A DNA stretch of 64,000 nucleotides from VRUE01 sp963720805 (GCA_963720805.1 CAVRGT010000006.1:310001-374000); one strand, 5' to 3'; shown: positions 15,779 to 23,165, numbered from the stretch's first letter. Notes: generated by a model not told the origin, from the letters alone. Program-made: numbers and translations.

Positions 15779-16420
15779 TTGAAGGCGACGGCCGTCCTGC
15801 CGGTCAAGCGCTTCGCCGCGGCCAAGCAGCGGCTGGCGCCGGGCATGGGTGCCAGCCACCGCGCCGAACTGGCGGCGGCGATGCTGGAGGACGTGCTGGA
15901 AGCGATCGGCGCGGCGCGCTCGATCGTGCACACGATCGTCGTCAGCAGCGAGCCGCGCGCGGTCGAGATCGCGGGCGCGAGCGGCGCCGAGCTGGTCGCC
16001 GACCCGGACGAGGGTGGCCACTCGGGCGCCGCATTGGCCGGGATCGCCCACGCCCGCGGGCTTGGCGCGGGGACGGTCGTCCTGCTGCCGATCGACTGCC
16101 CGCTGCTGGCGCCGCGCGAGATCGAGCGCCTGCTGACCGGGATGCCGGAGCGCTACGTCGCGATCGTCCCCGACCGCCACGGCACCGGCACCAACGCCCT
16201 GGCGCTCTCGCCCCCCGACGCGATCGAGCCGTCCTTCGGGGAGGGCAGCTGCGCCCGCCACGTCGCCGCGGCACGCGAGGCTGGAGTTCCCTTCAACGTC
16301 GAGGAGCTCCCCTCGCTGGCGCTCGATCTCGACACCCCGGCCGACGTCGTCGCGCTGACGATGGCACTGGAGCGCGACCGCGGCCGGGCGAAGCGGACTG
16401 CGAAGGCACTGGGCATATGA
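15779..16420 (+). CDS. cofC: 2-phospho-L-lactate/PEP guanylyltransferase (F420 biosynthesis)
   Basis: A 213-residue nucleotidyltransferase of the CofC/FbiD type, making the GDP-activated substrate for CofD. The N-terminal AVLPVKRFAAAKQRLAP is the GTP-binding loop, IDCPLLAP carries the metal-binding Asp, and VPDRHGTGTNAL is the family signature. The start is a TTG at 15779, which gives the expected N-terminus directly; no ATG is available upstream. The gene is in line with cofD (18 bases) and is followed by a hairpin that abuts the cofE start. Confidence 0.93.
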   Translation: MKATAVLPVKRFAAAKQRLAPGMGASHRAELAAAMLEDVLEAIGAARSIVHTIVVSSEPRAVEIAGASGAELVADPDEGGHSGAALAGIAHARGLGAGTVVLLPIDCPLLAPREIERLLTGMPERYVAIVPDRHGTGTNALALSPPDAIEPSFGEGSCARHVAAAREAGVPFNVEELPSLALDLDTPADVVALTMALERDRGRAKRTAKALGI

Positions 16421-16435
16421 GCCACCCCCCACCCG

Positions 16436-16482
16436 TTCCGGTGCGCTTTTTACGGCCATACGCCGCAAAAGGACCACCGGAA
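16436..16482 (+). repeat. Imperfect palindrome ending at the cofE start codon
   Basis: Arms of 21 bases (16436-16456 and 16462-16482) pair at 17 positions around a 5-base loop. The right arm ends on the A of the cofE ATG. The outer arm begins TTCCGGTGCGC, resembling the perfect hairpin at 46718-46762. It may control cofE initiation by hiding its start. Confidence 0.5.
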
Positions 16483-17297
16483 TGAGAGAGGTACGGGCAA
16501 TCCCGGTGGTGGGCCTGCCGGAGATCGAGGCGGGTGCGAGCCTCGGCGAGCTGATCTCCGAGCGAGCGGAGCTGCAAGGTGGCGACGTCATCGTGATCTC
16601 CCAGAAGATCGTCTCCAAGGCAGAGGGACGGACCCGGCGGCTCAGTTCGGCGATTCCCGGAGCCAAAGCGCGCGAGCTCGCGGCCGTGCTCGGCAAGGAG
16701 CCTGCACTGGTCGAGCTGATCCTCGAGGAGAGCGCCGAGGTTCTGCGGGCCGAGCGCGGCGTGCTGATCACCGAGACTCGCCACGGCTTCGTCTGCGCCA
16801 ATGCAGGCATCGACAGCTCGAATGTGCCCGAGGACGACACGGTCTGTTTGCTGCCGGTCGATCCCGACATCTCCGCTCGCAAGCTCAGAGCCGAAATCAT
16901 GGCCGCCTTGGTAGGGGAGCCGGGGGTGGGTCTCTCCGGACACTCCCCGCTTTTGTCCGGAGAGACCCACCCCCGGCTCCCCCTCACCATCGCGGTTGTG
17001 ATCGCCGACAGTTTCGGTCGCGCGTGGCGGCTCGGGCAGACCGAGGTGGCGATCGGATGTGCCGGGCTGGAACCGCTCGACGACTGGCGGGGACGCCCAG
17101 ACGCCCACGGTCGGGAGTTGGAGGCCACCGTGATCGGGGTTGCTGACGAGGTTGCGGCGGCCGCGGACCTGGTTCGCGGCAAGGACAGTGGCGTCCCCGC
17201 CGTCATCGTCCGCGGCCTCGATCGCTTCGTCATCGCCCGGGACGGCCCAGGGGCCGCGGCCATGCGCCGACCCGCCGATGAGGATCTCTTCCGCTAG
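16482..17297 (+). CDS. cofE: Coenzyme F420:L-glutamate ligase with in-frame hairpin insertion
   Basis: A 271-residue CofE, which adds glutamates to F420-0. Family marks: VVGLPEIEAG, DVIVISQKIVSKAEGR, ETRHGFVCANAGIDSSNV, LLPVDPD and DSFGRAWRLGQTEVAIG. The C-terminal nitroreductase domain of mycobacterial FbiB is absent. Between LRAEIMAAL and IAVVIADSFGR, where CofE proteins are normally nearly contiguous, the gene carries about 23 extra residues (VGEPGVGLSGHSPLLSGE and following). These are encoded by a 69-base perfect hairpin at 16914-16982. The reading frame is kept and the active-site motifs are intact, so the enzyme is probably functional with a surface loop. It is last in the npdG-cofD-cofC-cofE block. 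Confidence 0.92.
   Translation: MREVRAIPVVGLPEIEAGASLGELISERAELQGGDVIVISQKIVSKAEGRTRRLSSAIPGAKARELAAVLGKEPALVELILEESAEVLRAERGVLITETRHGFVCANAGIDSSNVPEDDTVCLLPVDPDISARKLRAEIMAALVGEPGVGLSGHSPLLSGETHPRLPLTIAVVIADSFGRAWRLGQTEVAIGCAGLEPLDDWRGRPDAHGRELEATVIGVADEVAAAADLVRGKDSGVPAVIVRGLDRFVIARDGPGAAAMRRPADEDLFR
16914..16982 (+). repeat. Perfect 28-bp-stem hairpin inside cofE
   Basis: The left arm 16914-16941 and right arm 16955-16982 are exact reverse complements around the 13-base loop ACTCCCCGCTTTT. The length is 69 bases, a multiple of three, so the frame stays open. The loop resembles those at 17773-17785 and 25015-25075. Confidence 0.85.
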
Positions 17298-17354
17298 CTG
17301 AACTGCATCAACTTCTCCTCCCGGCAGATGGAGAAGTTGATGCGGTTCAGCTAG
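17294..17354. repeat. 25-bp-stem hairpin between convergent genes
   Basis: Arms 17294-17318 and 17330-17354 match at 24 of 25 positions around loop TCCCGGCAGAT. The arms hold the stop codons of cofE (TAG) and of the convergent gene ending at 17347. The same stem and loop recur, slightly diverged, inside pabB at 44986-45038. It may act as a two-way terminator, but no T-run follows. Confidence 0.8.
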
Positions 17355-18198
17355 TCGGGACGGCGGCTCGGGGCATGTCTGGTTCCAGAGATTCCGCGGG
17401 CGCGGTCACTTCTTCGCCGGTCCCCGGTACTTCTTCCGCACTTTCTTCATCTTCGGGCTGCGCGATCTCAACCCGAACGCAATTCCCTTCCGATTCGAGC
17501 GTCGAAGCCAAACTGCGAGCGTCGCCCAAGTCACCTTCGAGCTCAAGTTCATCGATCGTGCCGTCCTCGTTGAGGCGTTCGAGCACGATCTCGACGGGGG
17601 CTTCTTCCACCGCCGTTTCTTCATCGAGAAACGTGATCGTGATGACGTATTCGTCCCCTTCGCAGCTTTCGAGAACTGGCGGATTGCCCCCCGCGGTCAC
17701 GGGCCCTCCGGCCGACCCCCCGCTGGAACTCGGCGGAGTCGCGACGGGCGAAGAGGTCCCCTCTGGCGGAACCTCCCCGGCTGTTGTTCCGACAGAGGGG
17801 ACCTCTTCGCCCGCCCCCGATTCAGGCGCAGGAGCGGCGGGCGACGACGGCGTCTCGACAACAGCGATCGCCCGGCCAGGCGCCACGCCGACGGGCGCAG
17901 GAGCGGCGACCGGGCCGGCGTCGCTGCTCACCCGTTGCGCGGTCTGAACCCTCGGCCCGCCCGGAACAGCGACCCCGGCCGCGACCCGAGCTTCTGACGC
18001 TTCCGGCAGTGCCTGGCCGCCGCCAACGGCCATCTCGATGCCCAACGGAACCTCAGGGGGAGCGCCCGAGTTGTCCTCCCAGGGCCTCAAGCCCCAGAGC
18101 ACGACCAGAGCGAGCGCCACGGTCAGAGCGGGCAGGCCGAAGACCGCCAGCGCGGGAAATCTTCCCCCCAATGAGAACCACGAAGCGATGGACCCCAA
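17347..18198 (-). CDS. Membrane-anchored Pro/Ala/Glu-rich protein of unknown function
   Basis: A 283-residue protein with one transmembrane helix near the N-terminus (ALAVFGLPALTVALALVVLWGL, about 15-36), an Ala/Pro/Val/Ser-rich low-complexity stretch (to about residue 165), then a compact acidic domain (CEGDEYVITITFLDEETAV to NCVRVEIAQPEDEE) with two cysteines. The acidic domain probably lies outside the cell. A 69-base hairpin (17745-17813) sits in frame inside the low-complexity part, encoding GEEVPSVGTTAGEVPPEG. The start is a TTG. It follows fbiC by 13 bases on the same strand, so it may share that transcript. No recognised family. Confidence 0.65.
   Translation of the reverse strand: MGSIASWFSLGGRFPALAVFGLPALTVALALVVLWGLRPWEDNSGAPPEVPLGIEMAVGGGQALPEASEARVAAGVAVPGGPRVQTAQRVSSDAGPVAAPAPVGVAPGRAIAVVETPSSPAAPAPESGAGEEVPSVGTTAGEVPPEGTSSPVATPPSSSGGSAGGPVTAGGNPPVLESCEGDEYVITITFLDEETAVEEAPVEIVLERLNEDGTIDELELEGDLGDARSLASTLESEGNCVRVEIAQPEDEESAEEVPGTGEEVTAPAESLEPDMPRAAVPTS
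17745..17813 (+). repeat. 28-bp-stem hairpin inside a coding region
   Basis: Arms 17745-17772 and 17786-17813 pair at 27 of 28 positions around the 13-base loop CTCCCCGGCTGTT. Total length is 69 bases, the same as the cofE hairpin, and again in frame. Stem sequences of the two hairpins are unrelated, loops are alike. Confidence 0.82.
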
Positions 18199-18211
18199 GA
18201 TAGGCCTTTAC

Positions 18212-20494
18212 CTAATAGGTCTCAACTATCTCGTAGAGCGTCGTGCGCTGGGCGGGCTCGCGGCCGCCGGCGCGGGCGGCGCCGATCAGCTGCTCGGGAT
18301 CGAGCCGGACGCCGTGCTGGGAGCCGGCCATGCGCGAGATGTTCTCCTCCATCAGCGTGCCGCCAAGGTCGTTAACGCCCCACCGAAGCGCCTCGGTGGC
18401 CGCGTCGAGGCCCATCTTCACCCAGCTCGCCTGCAGGTTGGGGATCGTCTTGCCCAGGGCCAGGCGGAAGGCGGCGGTGTGCTTGAGGTTCTCCGCGTCG
18501 GAGATCTCCTCGATCCCGTGGGTGCGGCCGAGCATCGTGTTGAAGGGGATGAAGCTGAGCGGGACGAACTCGGTGATGCCGCCGGTGCGCTCCTGCAGGG
18601 CGCGCACCACCTGCATGTGGCGGGCCAGCTCGCGCGGCTCCTCGATGTGGCCGAACATCACGGTTGAGGTCGAGCGCAACCCGGCCCGGTGCGAGGCCTC
18701 GATGATCTCGACCCAGCGCTGCGCCGGCAACTTGTTGGGCGAGATCCGCTGGCGCACCCCGTCGTCGAGCACCTCCGCCGCGGTCCCCGGGGTCGAGCCG
18801 AGCCCGCACTCGATCAGGTACTCGAAGACCTCGTCCGGCCCCTTGCCCGAGCGCTCGCACATGTAGTGGACCTCCATCGGCGAGTAGGCGTGCAGGTGCA
18901 ACTGCGGCGCCACGTCCTTGGCCAGCCGCAGCCACTTGCCGTACTCCTCGAGCGTCAGGTCGGGATGGATTCCGCCCTGCATACAGAGCTCCGTGGCCCC
19001 GAACTCGACCGCTTCGAGCACACGCTCGGCAAAGTCCTCCTCGGAGACCTCGTATGCGTCGGGCGAGCGCTTCCCCTGCCCGAACCCGCAGAAGGCACAG
19101 CCGACCACGCAAATGTTGGTGAAGTTGATGTTGCGGTTGACGACGAAGGTGACCCGATCCCCCGCCAACTCAGCCCGCAGCTCGTCAGCGGCAACCCGCA
19201 TCTCCTCAATCACCTCAGGCCGCATCTCGGCAAACAGCGCCGTCAGCTCGTCCTCAGACAGCTCCTGCCCCTCGCGCCCCTTCTCAATGGCCTTGGGAGC
19301 CAAACCCCCATCGATCGTCTCGTCCCGCCGCCGTCCGGACCCGCTGCGCGGAATGAAGCTCCAGTACTTCAGCTTGATCACGTCAAGGACCCCCTGCTCC
19401 ATCCACTCGGGGTCCATGTACTGCGGGTAGACGCACAACCGCTCGGTCAGCGCGAAGCCCTTGGGCGCCAGACTCTTACGAACCTCGTGCGGGCTTGGGA
19501 ACGCCTGCTCGGGCGAGATGTGATCTCCGTTCGCCGACAGCCCACCCAGATCGGTAGCTCCGGCCTCGACCAGCTCCCCCCAGTCGTCCGACAAGTTCGG
19601 CGGTACCTGCACTCCGACATCCGGCATCAACCGCTTGCACTCCGCAATCAGCCGCTTGATGTCACTAACGCCAACAGAGCTCGCCCAAGCCGGCAGGGAG
19701 GGCGGGGGTGCCCCTCCACGCAGCGGCGTCCCCTTTTTCGCCCCATCAACACTCTCGGACGGTCCTCCAACGTCACTGGCGAAAAACCCAGCAAGAGGAG
19801 GGGCACCCCCGCCCTCCTCCCACCTTTCGCGCGCCGCCTCATCGGCGATATCAGCCACTTCCGCCCCGTAGTACCGCGGATGCGGCACAAAGTTCTGCAG
19901 GATCACCTCCTGAATGTGCCCGTACTTCCCGTGCAGCTCAGCAAGAGCTTCAAGCGATTCGACCCGCTCCTGCCGGGTCTCGCCGATCCCAACCAGGATC
20001 CCGCTCGTAAACGGGATCTTGAGTTCGCCCGCAGCCTCAATCGTCGCCAGCCGTCTAGCCGGATGCTTCGTCGGCGACCCGGCGTGAACGGTCTCCATCA
20101 GCCGCTCCGAAACGGACTCGAGCATCAGGCCCTGCGATGCGGTGACCTCCCGGAGCTTCGCCAGATCGTCCCGCTCGAGCACCCCAATGTTCGTATGCGG
20201 CAGCATCCCCCGCTCGAGCGCCCGCTCGCAGGACCAGACGACATACGCAGTGAAGTCCTCATGCCCCCACTCGGCCAGCTTCGCCGCGACGACCGGGTTG
20301 ACCTCGGGCCGCTCCCCCGTGAGCACCAGCAGCTCCTTGGCATTGCGCTTCAGCGCCTCGTCGAGCAGCCCTTCGACCTCCTCAGGCGAGCGGATGTGCG
20401 CCTGGTGCGTGGCGAAAGCGCAGTACTTGCAGTAGCACTGACAGGTCCGCGAGAGCGAGAGCGTGTAGTTCCGCGAGAAGGTGACCCGGCGCAC
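18212..20494 (-). CDS. fbiC: FO synthase (CofG-CofH fusion) with in-frame palindrome
   Basis: A bifunctional radical-SAM enzyme (about 760 residues) that makes the deazaflavin Fo from tyrosine and diaminouracil. The N-terminal CofG half has its iron-sulfur motif CQCYCKYC (CxxxCxxC). The CofH half has CVVGCAFCGFGQGK, followed by LCMQGGIHPD. Between the helix ending EEAARERW-like sequence and VGVSDIKRLIAECK there are about 40 extra low-complexity residues (GGGAPPLAGFF, then KKGTPLRGGAPPPSLP), encoded by a 121-base palindromic element. I start at the GTG of VRRVTFSRN; an upstream GTG at 20521 lies in the aquaporin hairpin. It is transcribed away from aquaporin and towards cofE. Confidence 0.93.
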   Translation of the reverse strand: MRRVTFSRNYTLSLSRTCQCYCKYCAFATHQAHIRSPEEVEGLLDEALKRNAKELLVLTGERPEVNPVVAAKLAEWGHEDFTAYVVWSCERALERGMLPHTNIGVLERDDLAKLREVTASQGLMLESVSERLMETVHAGSPTKHPARRLATIEAAGELKIPFTSGILVGIGETRQERVESLEALAELHGKYGHIQEVILQNFVPHPRYYGAEVADIADEAARERWEEGGGAPPLAGFFASDVGGPSESVDGAKKGTPLRGGAPPPSLPAWASSVGVSDIKRLIAECKRLMPDVGVQVPPNLSDDWGELVEAGATDLGGLSANGDHISPEQAFPSPHEVRKSLAPKGFALTERLCVYPQYMDPEWMEQGVLDVIKLKYWSFIPRSGSGRRRDETIDGGLAPKAIEKGREGQELSEDELTALFAEMRPEVIEEMRVAADELRAELAGDRVTFVVNRNINFTNICVVGCAFCGFGQGKRSPDAYEVSEEDFAERVLEAVEFGATELCMQGGIHPDLTLEEYGKWLRLAKDVAPQLHLHAYSPMEVHYMCERSGKGPDEVFEYLIECGLGSTPGTAAEVLDDGVRQRISPNKLPAQRWVEIIEASHRAGLRSTSTVMFGHIEEPRELARHMQVVRALQERTGGITEFVPLSFIPFNTMLGRTHGIEEISDAENLKHTAAFRLALGKTIPNLQASWVKMGLDAATEALRWGVNDLGGTLMEENISRMAGSQHGVRLDPEQLIGAARAGGREPAQRTTLYEIVETY
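19697..19817. repeat. Long palindromic element inside fbiC
   Basis: Arms of 21 bases (19697-19717 and 19797-19817) are exact reverse complements. Inside the 79-base spacer a nested stem pairs TTTTTCGCC with GGCGAAAAA. The element is translated in frame within the FO synthase and explains a 40-residue insertion not seen in the family. Confidence 0.75.
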
Positions 20495-20519
20495 CCTGCT
20501 CAAGCTACTGCAAGAAAGC

Positions 20520-20545
20520 ACCGGGCCGGCATATGCCGGCCCGGT
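20520..20545. terminator. Perfect 26-base palindrome downstream of aquaporin
   Basis: Two 13-base arms meet without a spacer (centre CATATG). It lies between the aquaporin stop and the fbiC start. It may end aquaporin transcription (no T-run) or be a dimeric protein site. Confidence 0.45.
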
Positions 20546-20561
20546 CTCAAGTCAGCCGAAT

Positions 20562-20581
20562 CGGAGGCCCGAAGGCCTCCG
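20562..20581 (-). terminator. Hairpin with TTCG tetraloop after aquaporin
   Basis: On the minus strand CGGAGGCC and GGCCTCCG pair around TTCG, three bases after the aquaporin stop. A stable UUCG-capped RNA hairpin is expected, a likely 3' end or stability element. Confidence 0.5.
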
Positions 20582-20583
20582 CC

Positions 20584-21342
20584 CTAGCGGGCGCCCTCGG
20601 AATACTTTTCGACCGGAGGCCGCACCGGCTCCGCCGGCTCGGTCGGCGGCAGGCCGCCCTTCTCGATCACGAAGCGGAAGACCGCGGCGGCAAGCAGCGA
20701 ACCGACGATCGGGCCGATCAGGTAGGGCCAAACGCCGCCCCACTCGTTGCCGACCAGCGCCGGGCCGAACCAGCGGGCGGGGTTGAAGGAACCGCCGGTC
20801 AGCGGACCGCCGACCATGACGATGAAGCCCAGCGTGGTGCCGATCGCCAGCGGTGCCCACTCCTTGAAGCTCTTGCGCGAGTAGACCGCGGCGAGGATCA
20901 CCAGCACGAGGCAGAAGGTGCCGATTGCCTCGATGATCGAGCCCCGGAAGTTGCTGCCGAGAATCGGGCTGACGGTCGCCGCTCCGTAATGCGTCGCCCG
21001 TCCCTCGTCGAGCAGCAGACCCTTGCAGAGCAGCGCGCCAAGCACACCGCCCGAGAGCTGGGCCAGCATGAAGATCAGGGCGTCGATCGACGAGATCCGT
21101 CTGATCACCCAGGCGGCCAGCGTCACCGCGGGGTTGAAGTGCCCGCCGCTGACCACGCCGAACATGACGATCAGGCCAAAGAGCAGGAAGGCGTGGACGA
21201 GGCCGATGACCGCGAAATCGGTCCCGAACTGGGCCTGTTCGCCGGTCGACAAGAAAAGCACCACGACGCTGGTGATGAAAAACACCAACAAGAAGGTGCC
21301 TATTAGCTCAGCAAGGTATGCCGGTAGTCCTCGTTCCTGCAC
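20584..21342 (-). CDS. Aquaporin / MIP-family channel
   Basis: A 252-residue, six-helix channel. The two pore half-helices carry GGHFNPAVTLA and GGSFNPARWFGPAL, the paired NPA motifs. The Arg after the second NPA is conserved. The length and the GGHFNPAVT context fit AqpZ-like water channels rather than the longer GlpF type. The start is a GTG at 21342 with a strong GGAGGAG ribosome site 6-7 bases upstream; the open frame continues further upstream, but it is antisense to the binding-protein gene and looks like shadow. Two hairpins follow the stop codon. Confidence 0.92.
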   Translation of the reverse strand: MQERGLPAYLAELIGTFLLVFFITSVVVLFLSTGEQAQFGTDFAVIGLVHAFLLFGLIVMFGVVSGGHFNPAVTLAAWVIRRISSIDALIFMLAQLSGGVLGALLCKGLLLDEGRATHYGAATVSPILGSNFRGSIIEAIGTFCLVLVILAAVYSRKSFKEWAPLAIGTTLGFIVMVGGPLTGGSFNPARWFGPALVGNEWGGVWPYLIGPIVGSLLAAAVFRFVIEKGGLPPTEPAEPVRPPVEKYSEGAR

Positions 21343-21426
21343 TCTCTCTCCTCCTAGATCCCTGAATTCAACTGGGGGCGGCGCCAGTCTACCCATATTG
21401 AGCGAATGAAATAGCTTCCCGTCCAG

Positions 21427-22392
21427 ATGAAGTTGGTTGTCGCGCTGCTGGCGGCCGCCTCTCTGCTTGCCGGCCTCGCCGGCTGCGGCGGGAGCGGCGC
21501 TGAACCGGGCGCGCCTCGCGGCGCGAGCTTGGTCCTCGACTTCACGCCGAACGCTGTCCATGCCGGCATCTACGCGGCGCGGCACGAAGGCTTCTACCGC
21601 GACGAAGGCGTCGACCTGACGATCCGCCAGCCCGGCGAATCGACCGATGCGCCGAAGCTGCTCGCCGCCGGCCGCGCCGATTTCGCCGTCCTCGACATCC
21701 ACGACCTCGGCATCGCCCGCGAGCGCGGCATCGACCTCCTCGGCACGATGCCGCTGGTGCAGCGACCGCTGGCCGCGGTGATCGCCCACGGCGGCCGCGG
21801 CATAGCCCGGCCGAGGGACCTCGAAGGCCGCACCGTCGGCGTCACCGGCCTGCCCTCCGACGAAGCCGTGCTCGACTCGGAGGTGAGCGCCGACGGCGGC
21901 GACCCGCCAAAGGTCAAGCGAGTGACAATCGGCTTCAACGCAATCTCCGCGCTCGCCGCGGGCAAGATCGACGCGGCGACCGGCTTCTGGAATGCCGAGG
22001 GCGTCGCCCTGCGCCGGCAGGGCGTGCCGATCCGGATCTTCAAGGTCAACCGCTACGGCGCCCCGCCCTACCCGGAGCTCGTGCTGGTCGCCGCGCGGCA
22101 GACGATCGAGCGCGACCCCAAGCTGGTCGAGTCGGTGCTGGCGGCGACGAGGCGGGGCTACGAGCTGACCGTCCACGACCCCGAGCGCGCCCTCGACGAC
22201 CTGCTCGCCGAAGTGCCGGGTCTGGATCGCGGCGAACAGCAGGCGCAGCTGGAGGCGCTGGTCCCCGACCTCCATCCCGGGCCCTTCGATCCCGCCGTGC
22301 TCAGGGCCTGGGCGGCCTGGGACCTCGAACACGGCCTGCTCGAACGACCCCTCGATGTGGCGGCGGCGTTCGAGCTAGGCTTGCAACCGTGA
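21427..22392 (+). CDS. NMT1/ThiY-like substrate-binding lipoprotein
   Basis: A 321-residue periplasmic-type binding protein. It has a lipoprotein signal (AAASLLAGLAGC), then LDFTPNAVHAGIYAARHEGFYRDEGVDL, the classic opening of the NMT1/THI5 family that binds pyrimidine thiamine precursors or related compounds. GFNAISALAAGKIDAATGFWNAEG is the hinge/ligand region. The usual ABC permease and ATPase genes are missing, so the transporter must be elsewhere. The next gene overlaps its end (GTGA), suggesting an operon with two small proteins of unknown function. TAGCTT lies 9 bases before the ATG. Confidence 0.85.
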   Translation: MKLVVALLAAASLLAGLAGCGGSGAEPGAPRGASLVLDFTPNAVHAGIYAARHEGFYRDEGVDLTIRQPGESTDAPKLLAAGRADFAVLDIHDLGIARERGIDLLGTMPLVQRPLAAVIAHGGRGIARPRDLEGRTVGVTGLPSDEAVLDSEVSADGGDPPKVKRVTIGFNAISALAAGKIDAATGFWNAEGVALRRQGVPIRIFKVNRYGAPPYPELVLVAARQTIERDPKLVESVLAATRRGYELTVHDPERALDDLLAEVPGLDRGEQQAQLEALVPDLHPGPFDPAVLRAWAAWDLEHGLLERPLDVAAAFELGLQP

Positions 22393-22751
22393 GCCTGGCA
22401 GCCGACTTCCAGCAGGTGCTCGAGGCGATGCCGCCCGACTGGACCGACCTCGAGCTCGACCTGCGAATCGACGACGAGAGCCGCTACGTCGACTCCGCCG
22501 TGGCATTGAGCCAGGTCAACGCCCAGCCCTACTCGAAGGCCGACTGGGACTGGCGCCTGATCGTCGCCCACAGGTTCGGCCACGCCGCCGCCGCGGAGAC
22601 GGTCAAGGGGGTGCTGGCCAAGCTCGACGCCGAAGGCATCGGCGGCGAGATGCAGCTGCGCGAGGTGCGAGAGGGCCGAGCCGAGGTCGTGCAGATGTGG
22701 GGCCGGCCCGAGAGCGTTCGCGAGGAGTTCCGCGAACGCCGCTCGCTCTAG
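22389..22751 (+). CDS. Small protein of unknown function
   Basis: A 120-residue soluble protein starting at a GTG that overlaps the previous stop. It has a Trp-rich central segment (KADWDWRLIVAHRFGHAAA) and an acidic N-terminal half; the predicted fold is mixed alpha/beta. Its strict coupling to the binding-protein gene and to the small receiver-like gene behind it suggests a shared function. I do not recognise a family. Confidence 0.65.
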   Translation: MSLAADFQQVLEAMPPDWTDLELDLRIDDESRYVDSAVALSQVNAQPYSKADWDWRLIVAHRFGHAAAAETVKGVLAKLDAEGIGGEMQLREVREGRAEVVQMWGRPESVREEFRERRSL

Positions 22752-23074
22752 TGGCCCGCATCGCCGCGATCTCCTCCGACCTCCTGCTCGGCAGCAAGGT
22801 CGAGGCAATGCTCACTGCGGCCGGCCACGAGGTGACAATGGCGCCGGGACTGAAAGGTGCCCCACTCGAAGGCGCGAAACTGATCGTCGCCGACCTCGAC
22901 GCCGAAAGCCCCGAGGCCCTGGTCGCCACCGGCCTCCCGGTCCTCGGCTACTACTCCCACATCGAGGTCGAGACCAAGCAGCGCGCCGAAGCCGCCGGCA
23001 TCGACCTCGCCGTCCCCCGCTCCCGCATGGCAAGAGAGCTAGTGAGCCTCGCAGCAGGTCTTCTCGGCGCCTAA
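22751..23074 (+). CDS. Truncated receiver-like domain protein
   Basis: A 107-residue protein that starts on a GTG sharing its first base with the stop of the previous gene (TAGTG). The sequence RIAAISSDLLLGSKVEAMLTAAGHEV, then AKLIVADLDAESPEAL and VLGYYSHIEVETKQRAEAAGID, follows the beta-alpha order of a CheY-like receiver, with IVADLD at the phospho-acceptor strand. The acidic pair at the N-terminus is reduced (SSD) and the conserved Lys near the end is lacking, so it may be a non-phosphorylated pseudo-receiver. Confidence 0.65.
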   Translation: MARIAAISSDLLLGSKVEAMLTAAGHEVTMAPGLKGAPLEGAKLIVADLDAESPEALVATGLPVLGYYSHIEVETKQRAEAAGIDLAVPRSRMARELVSLAAGLLGA

Positions 23075-23083
23075 AGCTCGATC

Positions 23084-23155
23084 GACCTGCCGGGACCCAT
23101 CTGTCGGGAACTCGCGAAGCGAAGCGGAGCCCCGACAGATGGGTCCCGGCAGGTC
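23084..23155. terminator. Perfect 25-bp-stem hairpin between convergent genes
   Basis: Arms 23084-23108 and 23131-23155 are exact reverse complements around a 22-base loop. It separates the receiver-like gene from mntH, both ending towards it, so a bidirectional terminator is plausible. Stem length matches the in-gene hairpins; the loop differs from theirs. Confidence 0.65.
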
Positions 23156-23165
23156 CCTCCCGCAT

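Noticed and set aside
16436..17354. All hairpins near cofE as ordinary intrinsic terminators
   Set aside because: None has a following T-run, one is within the coding region, and one ends on a start codon; only the hairpin at 17294-17354 is placed where a terminator would be.
20584..22332. Long minus frame joining aquaporin to upstream sequence
   Set aside because: The N-terminal 330 residues are antisense to the substrate-binding lipoprotein gene, and the GTG at 21342 has an excellent ribosome site, so the aquaporin starts there.
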